DNA of 12,810 bases from CAZAGO01 sp964485045 (GCA_964485045.1 CAZAGO010000020.1:1-12810); one strand, 5' to 3'. Positions 1 to 5,000 are shown, counted from the stretch's first letter. The notes: generated by a model not told the origin, from the sequence alone. A program made the numbers and translations.

Positions 1-204
1 TAGTGGTTTAGAGCTAAAGCAAACCGCTAAGATATTGGGATTAGAATATAAAAAAACCCTTCATAGCTTAGTGGTTTAGAGCTAAAGCAAACCGCTAAGA
101 TATTGGGATTAGAATATAAAAAAACCCTTCATAGCTTAGTGGTTTAGAGCTAAAGCAAACCGCTAAGATATTGGGATTAGAATATAAAAAAACCCTTCAT
201 AGCT
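1..204. repeat. Three exact 68-bp tandem repeats containing the 5' end of tRNA-Tyr
   Basis: The units span 1-68, 69-136 and 137-204 and read as identical. The end of the last unit runs into the tRNA-Tyr gene, so the first 22 nt of the tRNA (193-214) also occur at 57-78 and 125-146. Each unit holds the acceptor 5' strand and D-arm of the tRNA, then a segment AAACCGCTAAG that pairs with CTTAGTGGTTT (67-77 with 89-99 in the second unit; 11 bp, one G-U, 11-nt loop). It ends with a TATA-like AATATAAAAAAA. No unit has the tRNA anticodon arm or 3' half, so none is a full tRNA. The window begins inside a unit, so copy number is unknown; perfect short tandems are also easily mis-assembled. Confidence 0.9.
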
Positions 205-351
205 TAGTGGTTTAAAGCGTCTGGCTGTAGCTTATAGCTAGTGTGGACATTCCAACATGTTTGGATGAGAATGAAGCACGATTAGCCTTTTGTTGATGAA
301 AAAACATTAGCAGAACCCGGAAGATCCCCAGTTCGACTCTGGGTGAAGGGA
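193..351 (+). tRNA. tRNA-Tyr (anticodon GUA) with an 85-nt intron
   Basis: The cloverleaf was folded by hand. The acceptor CCCTTCA (193-199) pairs with TGAAGGG (344-350), with discriminator A351. The D-stem GCTT (202-205)/AAGC (215-218) encloses a loop with the GG pair. The anticodon stem TCTGG (220-224) pairs with CCGGA (317-321) with one G-U. The anticodon GTA is at 227-229. The T-stem CCCAG (327-331)/CTGGG (339-343) carries the loop TTCGACT. The first pair C1-G72 and A73 are the known identity elements of archaeal/eukaryal tRNA-Tyr, which agrees with the anticodon. CCA is not encoded. The only TATA-like element nearby (about 181-190) is too close to nt 193 to set a normal start there, so transcription probably begins in an upstream repeat and RNase P trims the leader. 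Confidence 0.93.
231..315 (+). other. tRNA-Tyr intron at position 37/38 with a bulge-helix-bulge motif
   Basis: The intron is at the canonical archaeal site after G37 (nt 230). A central 4-bp helix forms between C32-T33-G34-T35 (225-228) and GCAG (310-313). It is flanked by two 3-nt bulges, A229-G230-C231 and A314-A315-C316. Archaeal tRNA endonuclease cuts between the second and third bulge nucleotides, which gives exactly 231-315. Because nt 231 and 316 are both C, the boundary could formally shift by one. The inner helix beyond the 5' bulge is weak. The intron also folds a small hairpin, CAT-CCAA (248-255, one bulged T) with TTGG-ATG (261-267). Confidence 0.85.
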
Positions 352-373
352 TTTTATTTTCTAATTAAAAGAA

Positions 374-381
374 TTTATATA
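374..381 (+). promoter_or_regulatory. TATA box of the ribbon-helix-helix gene
   Basis: TTTATATA is centred about 25 nt before the ATG at 403, the spacing expected for an archaeal leaderless transcript. It lies just after the tRNA 3' end and separates the two transcription units. Confidence 0.7.
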
Positions 382-402
382 CCCCTTCTCTTTAAGAGAC
401 TT

Positions 403-564
403 ATGGCAGCAACACCACCAGGACCTCAGAAAATGAGAATTGATTATAGCCTTGATAGAAAGGTTTATGACGATTTTATAAAAAGCTGCAGTAGAAAAGG
501 TTTTGCTCCTCAGGTAATAGTTGAAAAACTTATGAAAAAATTCAGTGAAACAGGACAGATTTAA
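403..564 (+). CDS. Small ribbon-helix-helix-like DNA-binding protein
   Basis: This is a 53-aa protein. After a short Pro-rich head, residues 11-18 (MRIDYSLD) look like the DNA-contacting beta strand. Residues 19-33 and about 36-49 look like the two helices of a CopG/Arc-type ribbon-helix-helix fold, which usually works as a dimeric repressor. The frame stays open back to a GTG at 343, but that start lies inside the tRNA-Tyr 3' end. The ATG at 403 has a TATA box at -25 and is the better start. No toxin gene lies next to it, so an antitoxin role is not supported; its target is unknown. The fold is assigned from pattern only. Confidence 0.75.
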   Translation: MAATPPGPQKMRIDYSLDRKVYDDFIKSCSRKGFAPQVIVEKLMKKFSETGQI

Positions 565-570
565 TATTAA

Positions 571-577
571 TTTTTTT
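571..577 (+). terminator. Possible oligo-T terminator after the RHH gene
   Basis: A T7 run begins 7 nt after the RHH stop codon. Oligo-U tracts are sufficient termination signals in many archaea, but runs like this are common by chance in such AT-rich DNA. Confidence 0.3.
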
Positions 578-706
578 AATTTTCACTAAGAATTTATGAT
601 TTATCTCTTTCTATGTTCCTTAAAGAAAAAGATATCTTAAGAAGAATAATTCTTTTATGCTTAATCTTTGTTCTCTTTTTTCTTTAAAATTAAATTTAAA
701 TAAGAC

Positions 707-713
707 TTATATA
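707..713 (+). promoter_or_regulatory. TATA box of the 70-aa Cys-containing protein
   Basis: TTATATA is centred 26 nt before the ATG at 736, consistent with a leaderless transcript. The rest of the 171-nt gap after the RHH gene holds T-rich sequence and no further gene that I can see. Confidence 0.65.
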
Positions 714-735
714 CTTTCTAAAAGCTCTCTCAAAA

Positions 736-948
736 ATGACAGAAGAAATTAAAATATGCGAATATTATAACTCAGGTATGTGTATTTATGTTGCAAAAAA
801 ATTTGCAATATTTGAACCATGCTATTTCCAAAATGCATCTAAAGAAATCCTAAAAAAATATCTTTCTGAATGCCACAATAAAAGAACTATTAAAATAATC
901 AAAATAAGGGAGCTTGAAAAAGGAATCAAAGAAAAGACAAATTTATAA
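736..948 (+). CDS. Small Cys-containing protein of unknown function
   Basis: This is a 70-aa soluble protein that I do not recognise. It has four cysteines (C8, C16, C29, C46) with a His directly after the last. The local patterns CEYYNSGMC and EPCYF recall short metal-binding modules in which each Cys is flanked by aromatic residues, so zinc or iron-sulfur binding is possible but unproven. The C-terminal third is Lys/Glu-rich and probably helical. A TATA box at -26 supports the start. A 30-nt gap separates it from the next gene, so the two may be co-transcribed. Confidence 0.7.
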   Translation: MTEEIKICEYYNSGMCIYVAKKFAIFEPCYFQNASKEILKKYLSECHNKRTIKIIKIRELEKGIKEKTNL

Positions 949-978
949 CTTATTAATTCTTAATTTATTTTAATAAAA

Positions 979-1182
979 ATGGTATTAGGAATAAGTTTTG
1001 GATTTATTGGAATAGCTTTAATTATTATTTTTATATATTATTTTACAAAAGAAAAATCTAACAAAAAAGATGAAAAACCTAAACCTTTTTTTAGAAAAAC
1101 TACAAAAAAAGAAAAAGAGTTTGCAATCCTCGCTGTTTTTCTATGTCTTTTATTTCTTCTCTTTGTAATTTTCTTTCTTTAA
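979..1182 (+). CDS. Small two-TM membrane protein
   Basis: This is a 67-aa protein with two hydrophobic stretches (about residues 3-22 and 48-67). They are joined by a Lys-rich loop (23-47) with KPKP and several KK pairs. By the positive-inside rule the loop should face the cytoplasm, with both termini outside. The family is not recognised. AT-rich elements near 949-957 could serve as a TATA box at about -25, or the gene may be read through from the 736 gene. Confidence 0.65.
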   Translation: MVLGISFGFIGIALIIIFIYYFTKEKSNKKDEKPKPFFRKTTKKEKEFAILAVFLCLLFLLFVIFFL

Positions 1183-1263
1183 ATAATCCTCCTCGATTTT
1201 CAAAGGATTTAAAAACTTTAAGTTACATTGAATATCAGTAAAAAAATTATAAAAAAGAGGAAA

Positions 1264-1329
1264 ATGGAAGAACAGTTTGAGGAAGACGAATTCCTCCAGG
1301 ATCTGGATACACTTGAGCTAGACGATTAG
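1264..1329 (+). CDS. Acidic 21-aa microprotein (putative)
   Basis: This is a complete ATG-to-TAG frame of 21 codons. It starts MEEQFEEDEF and ends LDD, with 10 acidic residues and no basic ones. A purine-rich GAGG (1257-1260) sits just before the ATG. The codons (CTC, CAG, CTG, GAC, GAG) are clearly richer in G+C than the neighbourhood, which is hard to explain as random intergenic DNA in this genome. A possible TATA element TTTAAAAAC lies at 1208-1216. The stop overlaps the stop of the convergent protease gene by 3-4 nt. The function is unknown; a short acidic tail-like peptide of this kind could act through electrostatic binding. The call rests on composition, the ribosome-binding site and length. 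Confidence 0.5.
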   Translation: MEEQFEEDEFLQDLDTLELDD

Positions 1330-2237
1330 CTCTTAACTTTTAGGAGTATTTCATTATTATTTTTTTCTAATTCCCCTAAAGGATAGTCTATTAAAAATCG
1401 TATTTCGTTTACATTCAATTTGTTAACAAAAACATTTTGAAAAGTTATTTTTATTCCTGTACCTGCTCTTAAATCCTCAATTTCCATTTCATCAACAAAT
1501 TTTTCATCGGCATAAATTAATACTTTTGAATTTTCAGAAGATTTTATTCCCATATTCTTTACGGTAAAATTAGCATTAAGATATCTCCCATTCATAAAAG
1601 CAGAAACATTTTGAATTGTTAAATCAGAAAGGGGGGGAATAGAATATATCTCATTTATCATATTTATAATATCATTTCCTATTTCTTGCCCACACTTACT
1701 AATAGGGTACATTATATTATAAGGATTTGAAGAATGCTCAAACCCTAAAACATGTAAAAGTTCATGAATTGCAATATTTGGGGTTTGACATTTTGAATCT
1801 TTTATTAGAAGAATTGCTCCATGATAAATTATATTATAATTACCGGAAGAAGTTATGTTTACAGGCCCCCCTTCCCCAGCAATAAATAAATCTCCATCAA
1901 ATTTATTTGTACTCTGACAAGTGACTATTATTTCTGGATTTACCTCAATCGGATAAAAATCTAAAATTGTTTTTTCAGAAATAATATTAAATGCTGTCTC
2001 CATTTCATTCTTTTTATTCAAAGAACAATTCTCTATGTAATAAGATATGTTAGAATGAACAAATCTTAAATTAGAATAAAATTGCATTTGTGATTGATTT
2101 GAAAAATTTGCATTAAAATTGGTATTTGCATCTTCTGGTACAAAATAAGTTTCTTGAAACGGAATAAACCAATAAAATCCTAAAAGGGATATTAAAAATA
2201 AGATAGAGATAAGAAACAAAAAGCCCTTTTCTTTCAT
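1326..2237 (-). CDS. Membrane-anchored metzincin-type zinc metalloprotease with CARDB-like C-terminal domain
   Basis: This is a 303-aa protein. Residues 6-25 form an N-terminal signal anchor. The catalytic domain carries HELLHVLGFEH (158-168), the three-His zinc site plus catalytic Glu of metzincins, followed by the Met-turn NIMYP (174-178). This is the matrixin/archaemetzincin-like order. Residues about 203-303 look like a CARDB-type beta-sandwich (DLTIQNV..., VKNMG, and a closing IDYPLGELEKNNNE). Such adhesive domains often sit on archaeal surface proteins. The enzyme should act outside the cell, tethered to the membrane. The start at 2237 follows a GGAG Shine-Dalgarno sequence and overlaps the stop of a 16-codon ORF as TAATG, so translation is probably coupled to the micro-ORFs upstream. 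No propeptide Cys-switch was recognised. Confidence 0.88.
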   Translation of the reverse strand: MKEKGFLFLISILFLISLLGFYWFIPFQETYFVPEDANTNFNANFSNQSQMQFYSNLRFVHSNISYYIENCSLNKKNEMETAFNIISEKTILDFYPIEVNPEIIVTCQSTNKFDGDLFIAGEGGPVNITSSGNYNIIYHGAILLIKDSKCQTPNIAIHELLHVLGFEHSSNPYNIMYPISKCGQEIGNDIINMINEIYSIPPLSDLTIQNVSAFMNGRYLNANFTVKNMGIKSSENSKVLIYADEKFVDEMEIEDLRAGTGIKITFQNVFVNKLNVNEIRFLIDYPLGELEKNNNEILLKVKS

Positions 2238-2287
2238 TATGCAAAATCTCCTGATTTTGTATCTATAAAAAATTTATTATTTTTCAT
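2237..2287 (-). CDS. Micro-ORF 3 of the protease leader (16 aa)
   Basis: The ORF encodes MKNNKFFIDT followed by KSGDFA. Its start overlaps the stop of micro-ORF 2 and its stop overlaps the protease ATG, each time as TAATG (1-nt overlap). A GGAG lies about 10 nt before each start. The N-terminal ten residues are identical to micro-ORF 2. The shared C-terminus SGDFA is simply what the Shine-Dalgarno/spacer of the next gene encodes, so its conservation may be at RNA level. It may be a coupling element rather than a functional peptide. Confidence 0.55.
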   Translation of the reverse strand: MKNNKFFIDTKSGDFA

Positions 2288-2385
2288 TATGCAAAATCTC
2301 CGGATTTTTGTTGTTTGTTTACAAACGACAAAGCTAAAGGTTCTACCTTTTGTCTTGTATCTATAAAAAATTTATTATTTTTCAT
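2287..2385 (-). CDS. Micro-ORF 2 of the protease leader (32 aa)
   Basis: The ORF begins MKNNKFFIDT, has a 16-residue middle not found in micro-ORF 3, and ends KSGDFA. The middle is encoded by the stem-loop-forming 45-bp insert at 2310-2354. Both ends are chained to neighbouring frames through TAATG overlaps. The insert length keeps the frame open (48 nt difference, 16 codons), which argues against random drift. Confidence 0.55.
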   Translation of the reverse strand: MKNNKFFIDTRQKVEPLALSFVNKQQKSGDFA

Positions 2386-2429
2386 TATGCAAAATCTCCG
2401 GATTTTGTATTTAATTCAATAAAGATCAT
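2385..2429 (-). CDS. Micro-ORF 1 of the protease leader (14 aa), probably leaderless
   Basis: The ORF encodes MIFIELNTKSGDFA and ends in the first TAATG junction. The ATG (2429) lies 25-26 nt after the TATA element at 2450-2459, so it would be the 5' end of a leaderless transcript running through micro-ORFs 2 and 3 into the protease. The N-terminus differs from the other two micro-ORFs; the TKSGDFA end is shared with micro-ORF 3. Confidence 0.5.
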   Translation of the reverse strand: MIFIELNTKSGDFA

Positions 2430-2449
2430 ATTGAAGAATATTGAATTAT

Positions 2450-2459
2450 ATTTATAAAT
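2450..2459 (-). promoter_or_regulatory. TATA box of the protease operon
   Basis: On the minus strand this reads ATTTATAAAT-like AT sequence centred about 26 nt before the ATG of micro-ORF 1. It is the only good TATA element with leaderless spacing in this stretch, although AT-rich elements inside the duplicated units (TTTTTTATAG) could add internal promoters. Confidence 0.6.
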
Positions 2460-2511
2460 ATCACCCTAAAAAACAAAAAATAAAAAGAAATTGTACCCTA
2501 TTGATTCTTGA

Positions 2512-2616
2512 TTAGTATTCTTCGTCTTCGTCTTCAACTACGTCTTCTTCATCGAAGTCATCATCCTTGATTTCTTCGTCTTCTTCATAGCCTTCAGACT
2601 CTGTATCTTTTACCAT
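2512..2616 (-). CDS. Highly acidic 34-aa microprotein
   Basis: A complete frame starts MVKDTESEGYEEDEE and ends EDEDEEY; over half of the residues are Asp or Glu and only two are Lys. The codons mix GAC, AAG, TTC and TAC, unlike random AT-rich intergenic DNA. A GAGG lies 9 nt before the ATG on the minus strand, and AT-rich TATA candidates lie at about 2646-2668. It may be a disordered, Mg2+- or protein-binding peptide; no family is recognised. It resembles the 21-aa acidic frame at 1264 in style, not in sequence. Confidence 0.6.
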   Translation of the reverse strand: MVKDTESEGYEEDEEIKDDDFDEEDVVEDEDEEY

Positions 2617-2683
2617 TTTTTTGGCCTCGATTTATTCAAAAGAGAGAATAAATATCTATTTTTAAAGCTTTTGGAAAAGTAAA

Positions 2684-2812
2684 TCAGCACTTTTCCAGAG
2701 TTATAATTTCTGAGACCTTTTGCCTTCCATCTGAATTAATAATCTCAGATGGTTGATAAAGTCTATAACATCCATAATTTGGATAATATCTTAATTCATA
2801 AAACCATTCCAT
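2684..2812 (-). CDS. 42-aa aromatic-rich microprotein, leaderless
   Basis: The frame starts MEWFYELRYYPNYGCY and ends in ITLEKC. The N-terminal half is rich in Tyr/Trp/Phe, while the C-terminal half is Glu/Lys/Ile-like beta or helix material. Two cysteines (C15, C42) are present. The TATA element at 2832-2843 is centred 26 nt before the ATG, the same geometry as the well-supported genes here. The composition (six Tyr, one Trp, balanced codons) is protein-like. No family is recognised. It fills the gap between the acidic microprotein and the divergent membrane-protein gene. Confidence 0.6.
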   Translation of the reverse strand: MEWFYELRYYPNYGCYRLYQPSEIINSDGRQKVSEIITLEKC

Positions 2813-2831
2813 TTAGAGCCATTTAAATTTG

Positions 2832-2843
2832 CTTTTTAAATTT
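2832..2843 (-). promoter_or_regulatory. TATA box of the 42-aa microprotein
   Basis: On the minus strand this reads AAATTTAAAAAG, nearly the same box as those before the ileS micro-ORF and ileS (AAATTTAAAAAC). Nineteen nt lie between the box and the ATG. Confidence 0.6.
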
Positions 2844-2873
2844 TTCTTTATTATTTTTTAAAAGGAAGATATC

Positions 2874-2882
2874 TTTATAAAT
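2874..2882 (+). promoter_or_regulatory. TATA box of the DUF5684-like gene
   Basis: TTTATAAAT is centred about 25 nt before the ATG at 2903, fitting a leaderless transcript. Confidence 0.65.
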
Positions 2883-2902
2883 AAATAAAAATTAATTAAA
2901 AT

Positions 2903-3310
2903 ATGGAGCCTGAAATTTTAGAAGCGCTCGTTGGAGGAATTGCCTTGGGTAGTATTCTAAGTATTTTATTTATAATCCTTTCTTTAGTTTTAGTTGGAAT
3001 TTATATTTATTTTGCATTTGCTTGGATGACTATTGCAAAAAAATTGAAATATAAAAGACCATTAATAGCTTTGATTCCTTTTGTTAATATATCTATGATA
3101 CTACAATTAGGAGGCTTCCACTGGGCTTGGGTCTTTTTATTTTTTGTACCTTTTATAGGCTGGATTGCATTATTTATTTTAATATTAATCTCTACTTGGA
3201 AAGTATTTGAAAAAAGAAAGTATCCTGGATGGCTTAGTCTTACTCAGCTTGTTCCAATAATATATTTTGTGGTCTTAGGTTTCGTTGCATGGTATAAACA
3301 AAAAAAATAA
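2903..3310 (+). CDS. Multi-pass membrane protein, DUF5684-like
   Basis: This is a 135-aa protein with four hydrophobic segments (about residues 9-43, 52-65, 74-98 and 108-129). The order is an N-terminal helix, then IAKKLKYKRPLIALIPFVN, an aromatic/Gly turn (GGFHWAW), a hydrophobic stretch, and KVFEKRKYPGWLSL. This matches what I recall of the DUF5684 family (A-K-K...P...ALIPFVN...G.W.....P..G.......K.F.K). The function is unknown; relatives are often found near exported or surface proteins. Its stop abuts the stop of the convergent dtdA gene with no spacer. The family assignment is from memory of the motif order, not a search. Confidence 0.75.
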   Translation: MEPEILEALVGGIALGSILSILFIILSLVLVGIYIYFAFAWMTIAKKLKYKRPLIALIPFVNISMILQLGGFHWAWVFLFFVPFIGWIALFILILISTWKVFEKRKYPGWLSLTQLVPIIYFVVLGFVAWYKQKK

Positions 3311-4141
3311 TTATTTATTTATCTCACTTATTTTTTTATAAGAAGTTCCAAGTTTGTTTAAGACATCTAAAACTTGTTGCCTTTGTTCTGAATTTCCTAA
3401 TCCTTTCCAATCTAAAAGAAAAAAATCTATCTCTTCTTTTGTTTTTGCTATTGCTTCTCTAATCATCTCTTCACTTAAAGGCAACGAGTATTGAGGAATA
3501 ATATGAGAAAGGGCAACATTTGAATCAAGCTGAATTTTATTAAAATTTGGGCAATAGTGAGGTCCTCCAATTCCAACTGCTACTTCTCTATAAGGATTTT
3601 CTTTAAACTCTTCAATTGTTTCCGCAATTGTTTTTGAAATTACAAATGCCGCTCTCCTATCTGCCCACTCTTTTTCTGTTGAACCTATTTCTATGAATAC
3701 GCAAGGTTTACTTAACAAAGGCCCATGATGAGTACATTCGAGAGTTATGGCATATTCATCTAACTTAAACTTTTTTGCATTTTCACAAAGCTTTTCAAAA
3801 AGAAACTTCTGAAACAACCCAGAACTCCCACAAATCTTTCCAGATTCACCACCAAAATCAGCTTTTCTCCAATTTCCGGGTGCGTGAATAGAAAGAGTTT
3901 TTTCTTTTTTTTCAGACTGGTGTTTTGAAGCAAAAATAATAAAATCATAATTATTTATTTTTTCTATATTAAGATTTTCGGTATAAAGTGTCTCTTTATC
4001 AACAAGATAAAAGTCAAAAACAGAAGGATCTTTATCCATTGAACTTAAAATAGGATTTTTTCTGAATTGAGAAAGGGCGGTAGTTATACCTATTCCTGCA
4101 GAATCTTTCTTGTTTGCAATAACGAGATATTTATAAGACAT
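3311..4141 (-). CDS. dtdA: D-aminoacyl-tRNA deacylase, archaeal type
   Basis: This is a 276-aa protein of the DtdA/GEK1 family, the usual length. It hydrolyses D-amino acids (D-Tyr, D-Asp and others) from mischarged tRNA in the cytoplasm and so keeps D-residues out of protein. Hallmarks in order: SKHQSE (72-77), GNWRKADFGG (89-98), the metal/active-site-like ECTHHGP (135-141), GGPHYCPNF (192-200) and DWKGL (244-248). The ATG at 4141 has a TATA element at about -27. No truncation or missing motif was seen. Confidence 0.95.
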   Translation of the reverse strand: MSYKYLVIANKKDSAGIGITTALSQFRKNPILSSMDKDPSVFDFYLVDKETLYTENLNIEKINNYDFIIFASKHQSEKKEKTLSIHAPGNWRKADFGGESGKICGSSGLFQKFLFEKLCENAKKFKLDEYAITLECTHHGPLLSKPCVFIEIGSTEKEWADRRAAFVISKTIAETIEEFKENPYREVAVGIGGPHYCPNFNKIQLDSNVALSHIIPQYSLPLSEEMIREAIAKTKEEIDFFLLDWKGLGNSEQRQQVLDVLNKLGTSYKKISEINK

Positions 4142-4161
4142 ATTCTTTGAATAAGCATTGA

Positions 4162-4172
4162 ATTTAAATAAA
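4162..4172 (-). promoter_or_regulatory. TATA box of dtdA
   Basis: On the minus strand this reads TTTATTTAAAT, centred about 26-27 nt before the dtdA ATG. Together with the box at 4222-4229 it forms a compact divergent promoter region. Confidence 0.6.
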
Positions 4173-4221
4173 TTATGATTATAGACCCCTAATCATTAAA
4201 TAAACCCAGACTACAAAAATA

Positions 4222-4229
4222 TTTATACT
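4222..4229 (+). promoter_or_regulatory. TATA box of the 80-aa membrane-protein gene
   Basis: TTTATACT is centred about 23 nt before the ATG at 4248, giving a leaderless or nearly leaderless transcript. Confidence 0.6.
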
Positions 4230-4247
4230 TTAATCCTTATTTAAAAT

Positions 4248-4490
4248 ATGCATGAATTTTCAAAATTAGCTATAGGAATACTTATTCTTTTATCCGGAAT
4301 TCCTATAGGGGATATACTCTACAGAAAAACAAAAGAAGAAATAAAAGCTGGACAAAAATGGTTTAAGTTAATTGTTCTTGCGGGTTTTGCTGGAGCAATT
4401 GTATCTGCGCTTATAAAAAATGATTTCTTATTTTTTAGTTTTTTATTCATTTCTCTTGTTACTAGCAGAAGCCTTATTAGAAACAATTAA
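4248..4490 (+). CDS. Small three-TM membrane protein of unknown function
   Basis: This is an 80-aa protein. Hydrophobic segments lie at about residues 5-24, 40-57 and 58-74. A conserved-looking charged stretch DILYRKTKEEIKAGQKWF sits between the first and second. The Gly/Pro pattern ILLSGIPIGDIL is typical of a packed transmembrane helix. It lies 24 nt before mscL on the same strand, so co-transcription is likely and an envelope role is plausible by association. No family name is offered. Confidence 0.75.
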   Translation: MHEFSKLAIGILILLSGIPIGDILYRKTKEEIKAGQKWFKLIVLAGFAGAIVSALIKNDFLFFSFLFISLVTSRSLIRNN

Positions 4491-4514
4491 AAACCATAAA
4501 AGTTTATAAATAAT

Positions 4515-4823
4515 ATGAAGGAACTGGCAAAAGAATTCAAGGAATTTCTCAAGGAATACAAAATTGTTGGTTTAGCTATTGCTTTTATAATGGGAGTTGC
4601 AGCAACAACACTTATTCAATCTGTAGTAAATAATTTGATAATGCCTATACTTACTCCTTTCATTCCTGGTGGAGCATGGCAAACTGCAACATGGACTATA
4701 TGGAAAATTGTTATAAGCTGGGGAGCTTTACTTGCAGCAATAATCAATTTTACAATAATTGCATTAGTTATATTTTTTGTTGCTAAATATTTATTTAAGG
4801 AAGAAAAAGTAACTAAAAAATAA
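4515..4823 (+). CDS. mscL: Large-conductance mechanosensitive channel, MscL family
   Basis: This is a 102-aa protein. An amphipathic N-terminal helix FKEFLKEYKIVGLAIAFIMG leads into TM1 (about residues 16-44, ending VVNNLIMPILTPF). A periplasmic-side loop with PGGAW, then WGALLAAIINFTIIALVIFFVAKYLF (TM2, 69-94) and a Lys-rich tail follow. This order, with NLIMP at the end of TM1, is the MscL signature. MscL forms a homo-oligomeric tension-gated pore that releases solutes during hypo-osmotic shock. The length is at the short end for the family (about 100-140 aa), with a shortened cytoplasmic tail. A weak TATA-like ATTAAAAAC overlaps the end of the upstream gene; operon transcription is equally possible. 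Confidence 0.88.
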   Translation: MKELAKEFKEFLKEYKIVGLAIAFIMGVAATTLIQSVVNNLIMPILTPFIPGGAWQTATWTIWKIVISWGALLAAIINFTIIALVIFFVAKYLFKEEKVTKK

Positions 4824-4872
4824 TCGTTTTGAGCATATCAAAAAGTATATAAAAGGTTTTTTAGTAACTTTT

Positions 4873-4972
4873 NNNNNNNNNNNNNNNNNNNNNNNNNNNN
4901 NNNNNNNNNNNNNNNNNNNNNNNNNNNNNNNNNNNNNNNNNNNNNNNNNNNNNNNNNNNNNNNNNNNNNNNN
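4873..4972. other. Assembly gap of exactly 100 N
   Basis: There are exactly 100 unknown bases, the conventional placeholder for a gap of unknown size. Any frame read across it is meaningless. If the flanking repeat is a contig overlap, removing 155 bp leaves a normal 51-nt spacer between mscL and the next gene. Confidence 0.97.
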
Positions 4973-5000
4973 AAATAATCGTTTTGAGCATATCAAAAAG

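Larger units (their letters stand above)
2235..2410 (-). repeat. Duplicated 52-bp segment carrying ribosome-binding site and start codon
   Basis: A segment of about 52 bp is repeated exactly at 2258-2309 and 2355-2406 (97-bp offset). Its RBS/start half recurs once more, with one mismatch, at 2233-2260 directly at the protease start. On the minus strand each copy contains a GGAG, the spacer ATTTTGCATA and the overlapping stop-start TAATG. The 45-bp stretch unique to the longer interval (2310-2354) folds a stem-loop: GACA (2327-2330)/TGTC (2351-2354) and AAAGGT (2336-2341)/ACCTTT (2345-2350). Confidence 0.9.

Noticed and set aside
57..136. Repeat units as extra tRNA genes or the 5' half of a split tRNA
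   Set aside because: They have the acceptor 5' strand and D-arm but no anticodon arm or intron-like splice motif; a complete tRNA-Tyr lies directly downstream.
1..204. Regular repeats at the window start as a CRISPR array
   Set aside because: The whole 68-bp unit is identical, with no unique spacers, and part of it is tRNA sequence.
261..300. Box C/D guide RNA inside the tRNA intron
   Set aside because: GATGA motifs resemble C boxes, but no CUGA D box is present in the intron.
343..402. N-terminal extension of the RHH protein from a GTG at 343
   Set aside because: It would begin inside the tRNA-Tyr 3' end, and the ATG at 403 has a TATA box at the correct distance.
652..676. Short inverted repeats in the gap before the 736 gene
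   Set aside because: Stems are short and AU-only in T-rich DNA; not distinguishable from chance.
3760..3948. Extra minus-strand frame inside dtdA
   Set aside because: Low-complexity shadow of the dtdA coding sequence, with no promoter or protein-like composition.
4791..4991. Minus-strand frame across the N gap
   Set aside because: It is read through unknown bases and is a mirror of the mscL tail and the repeated flank.
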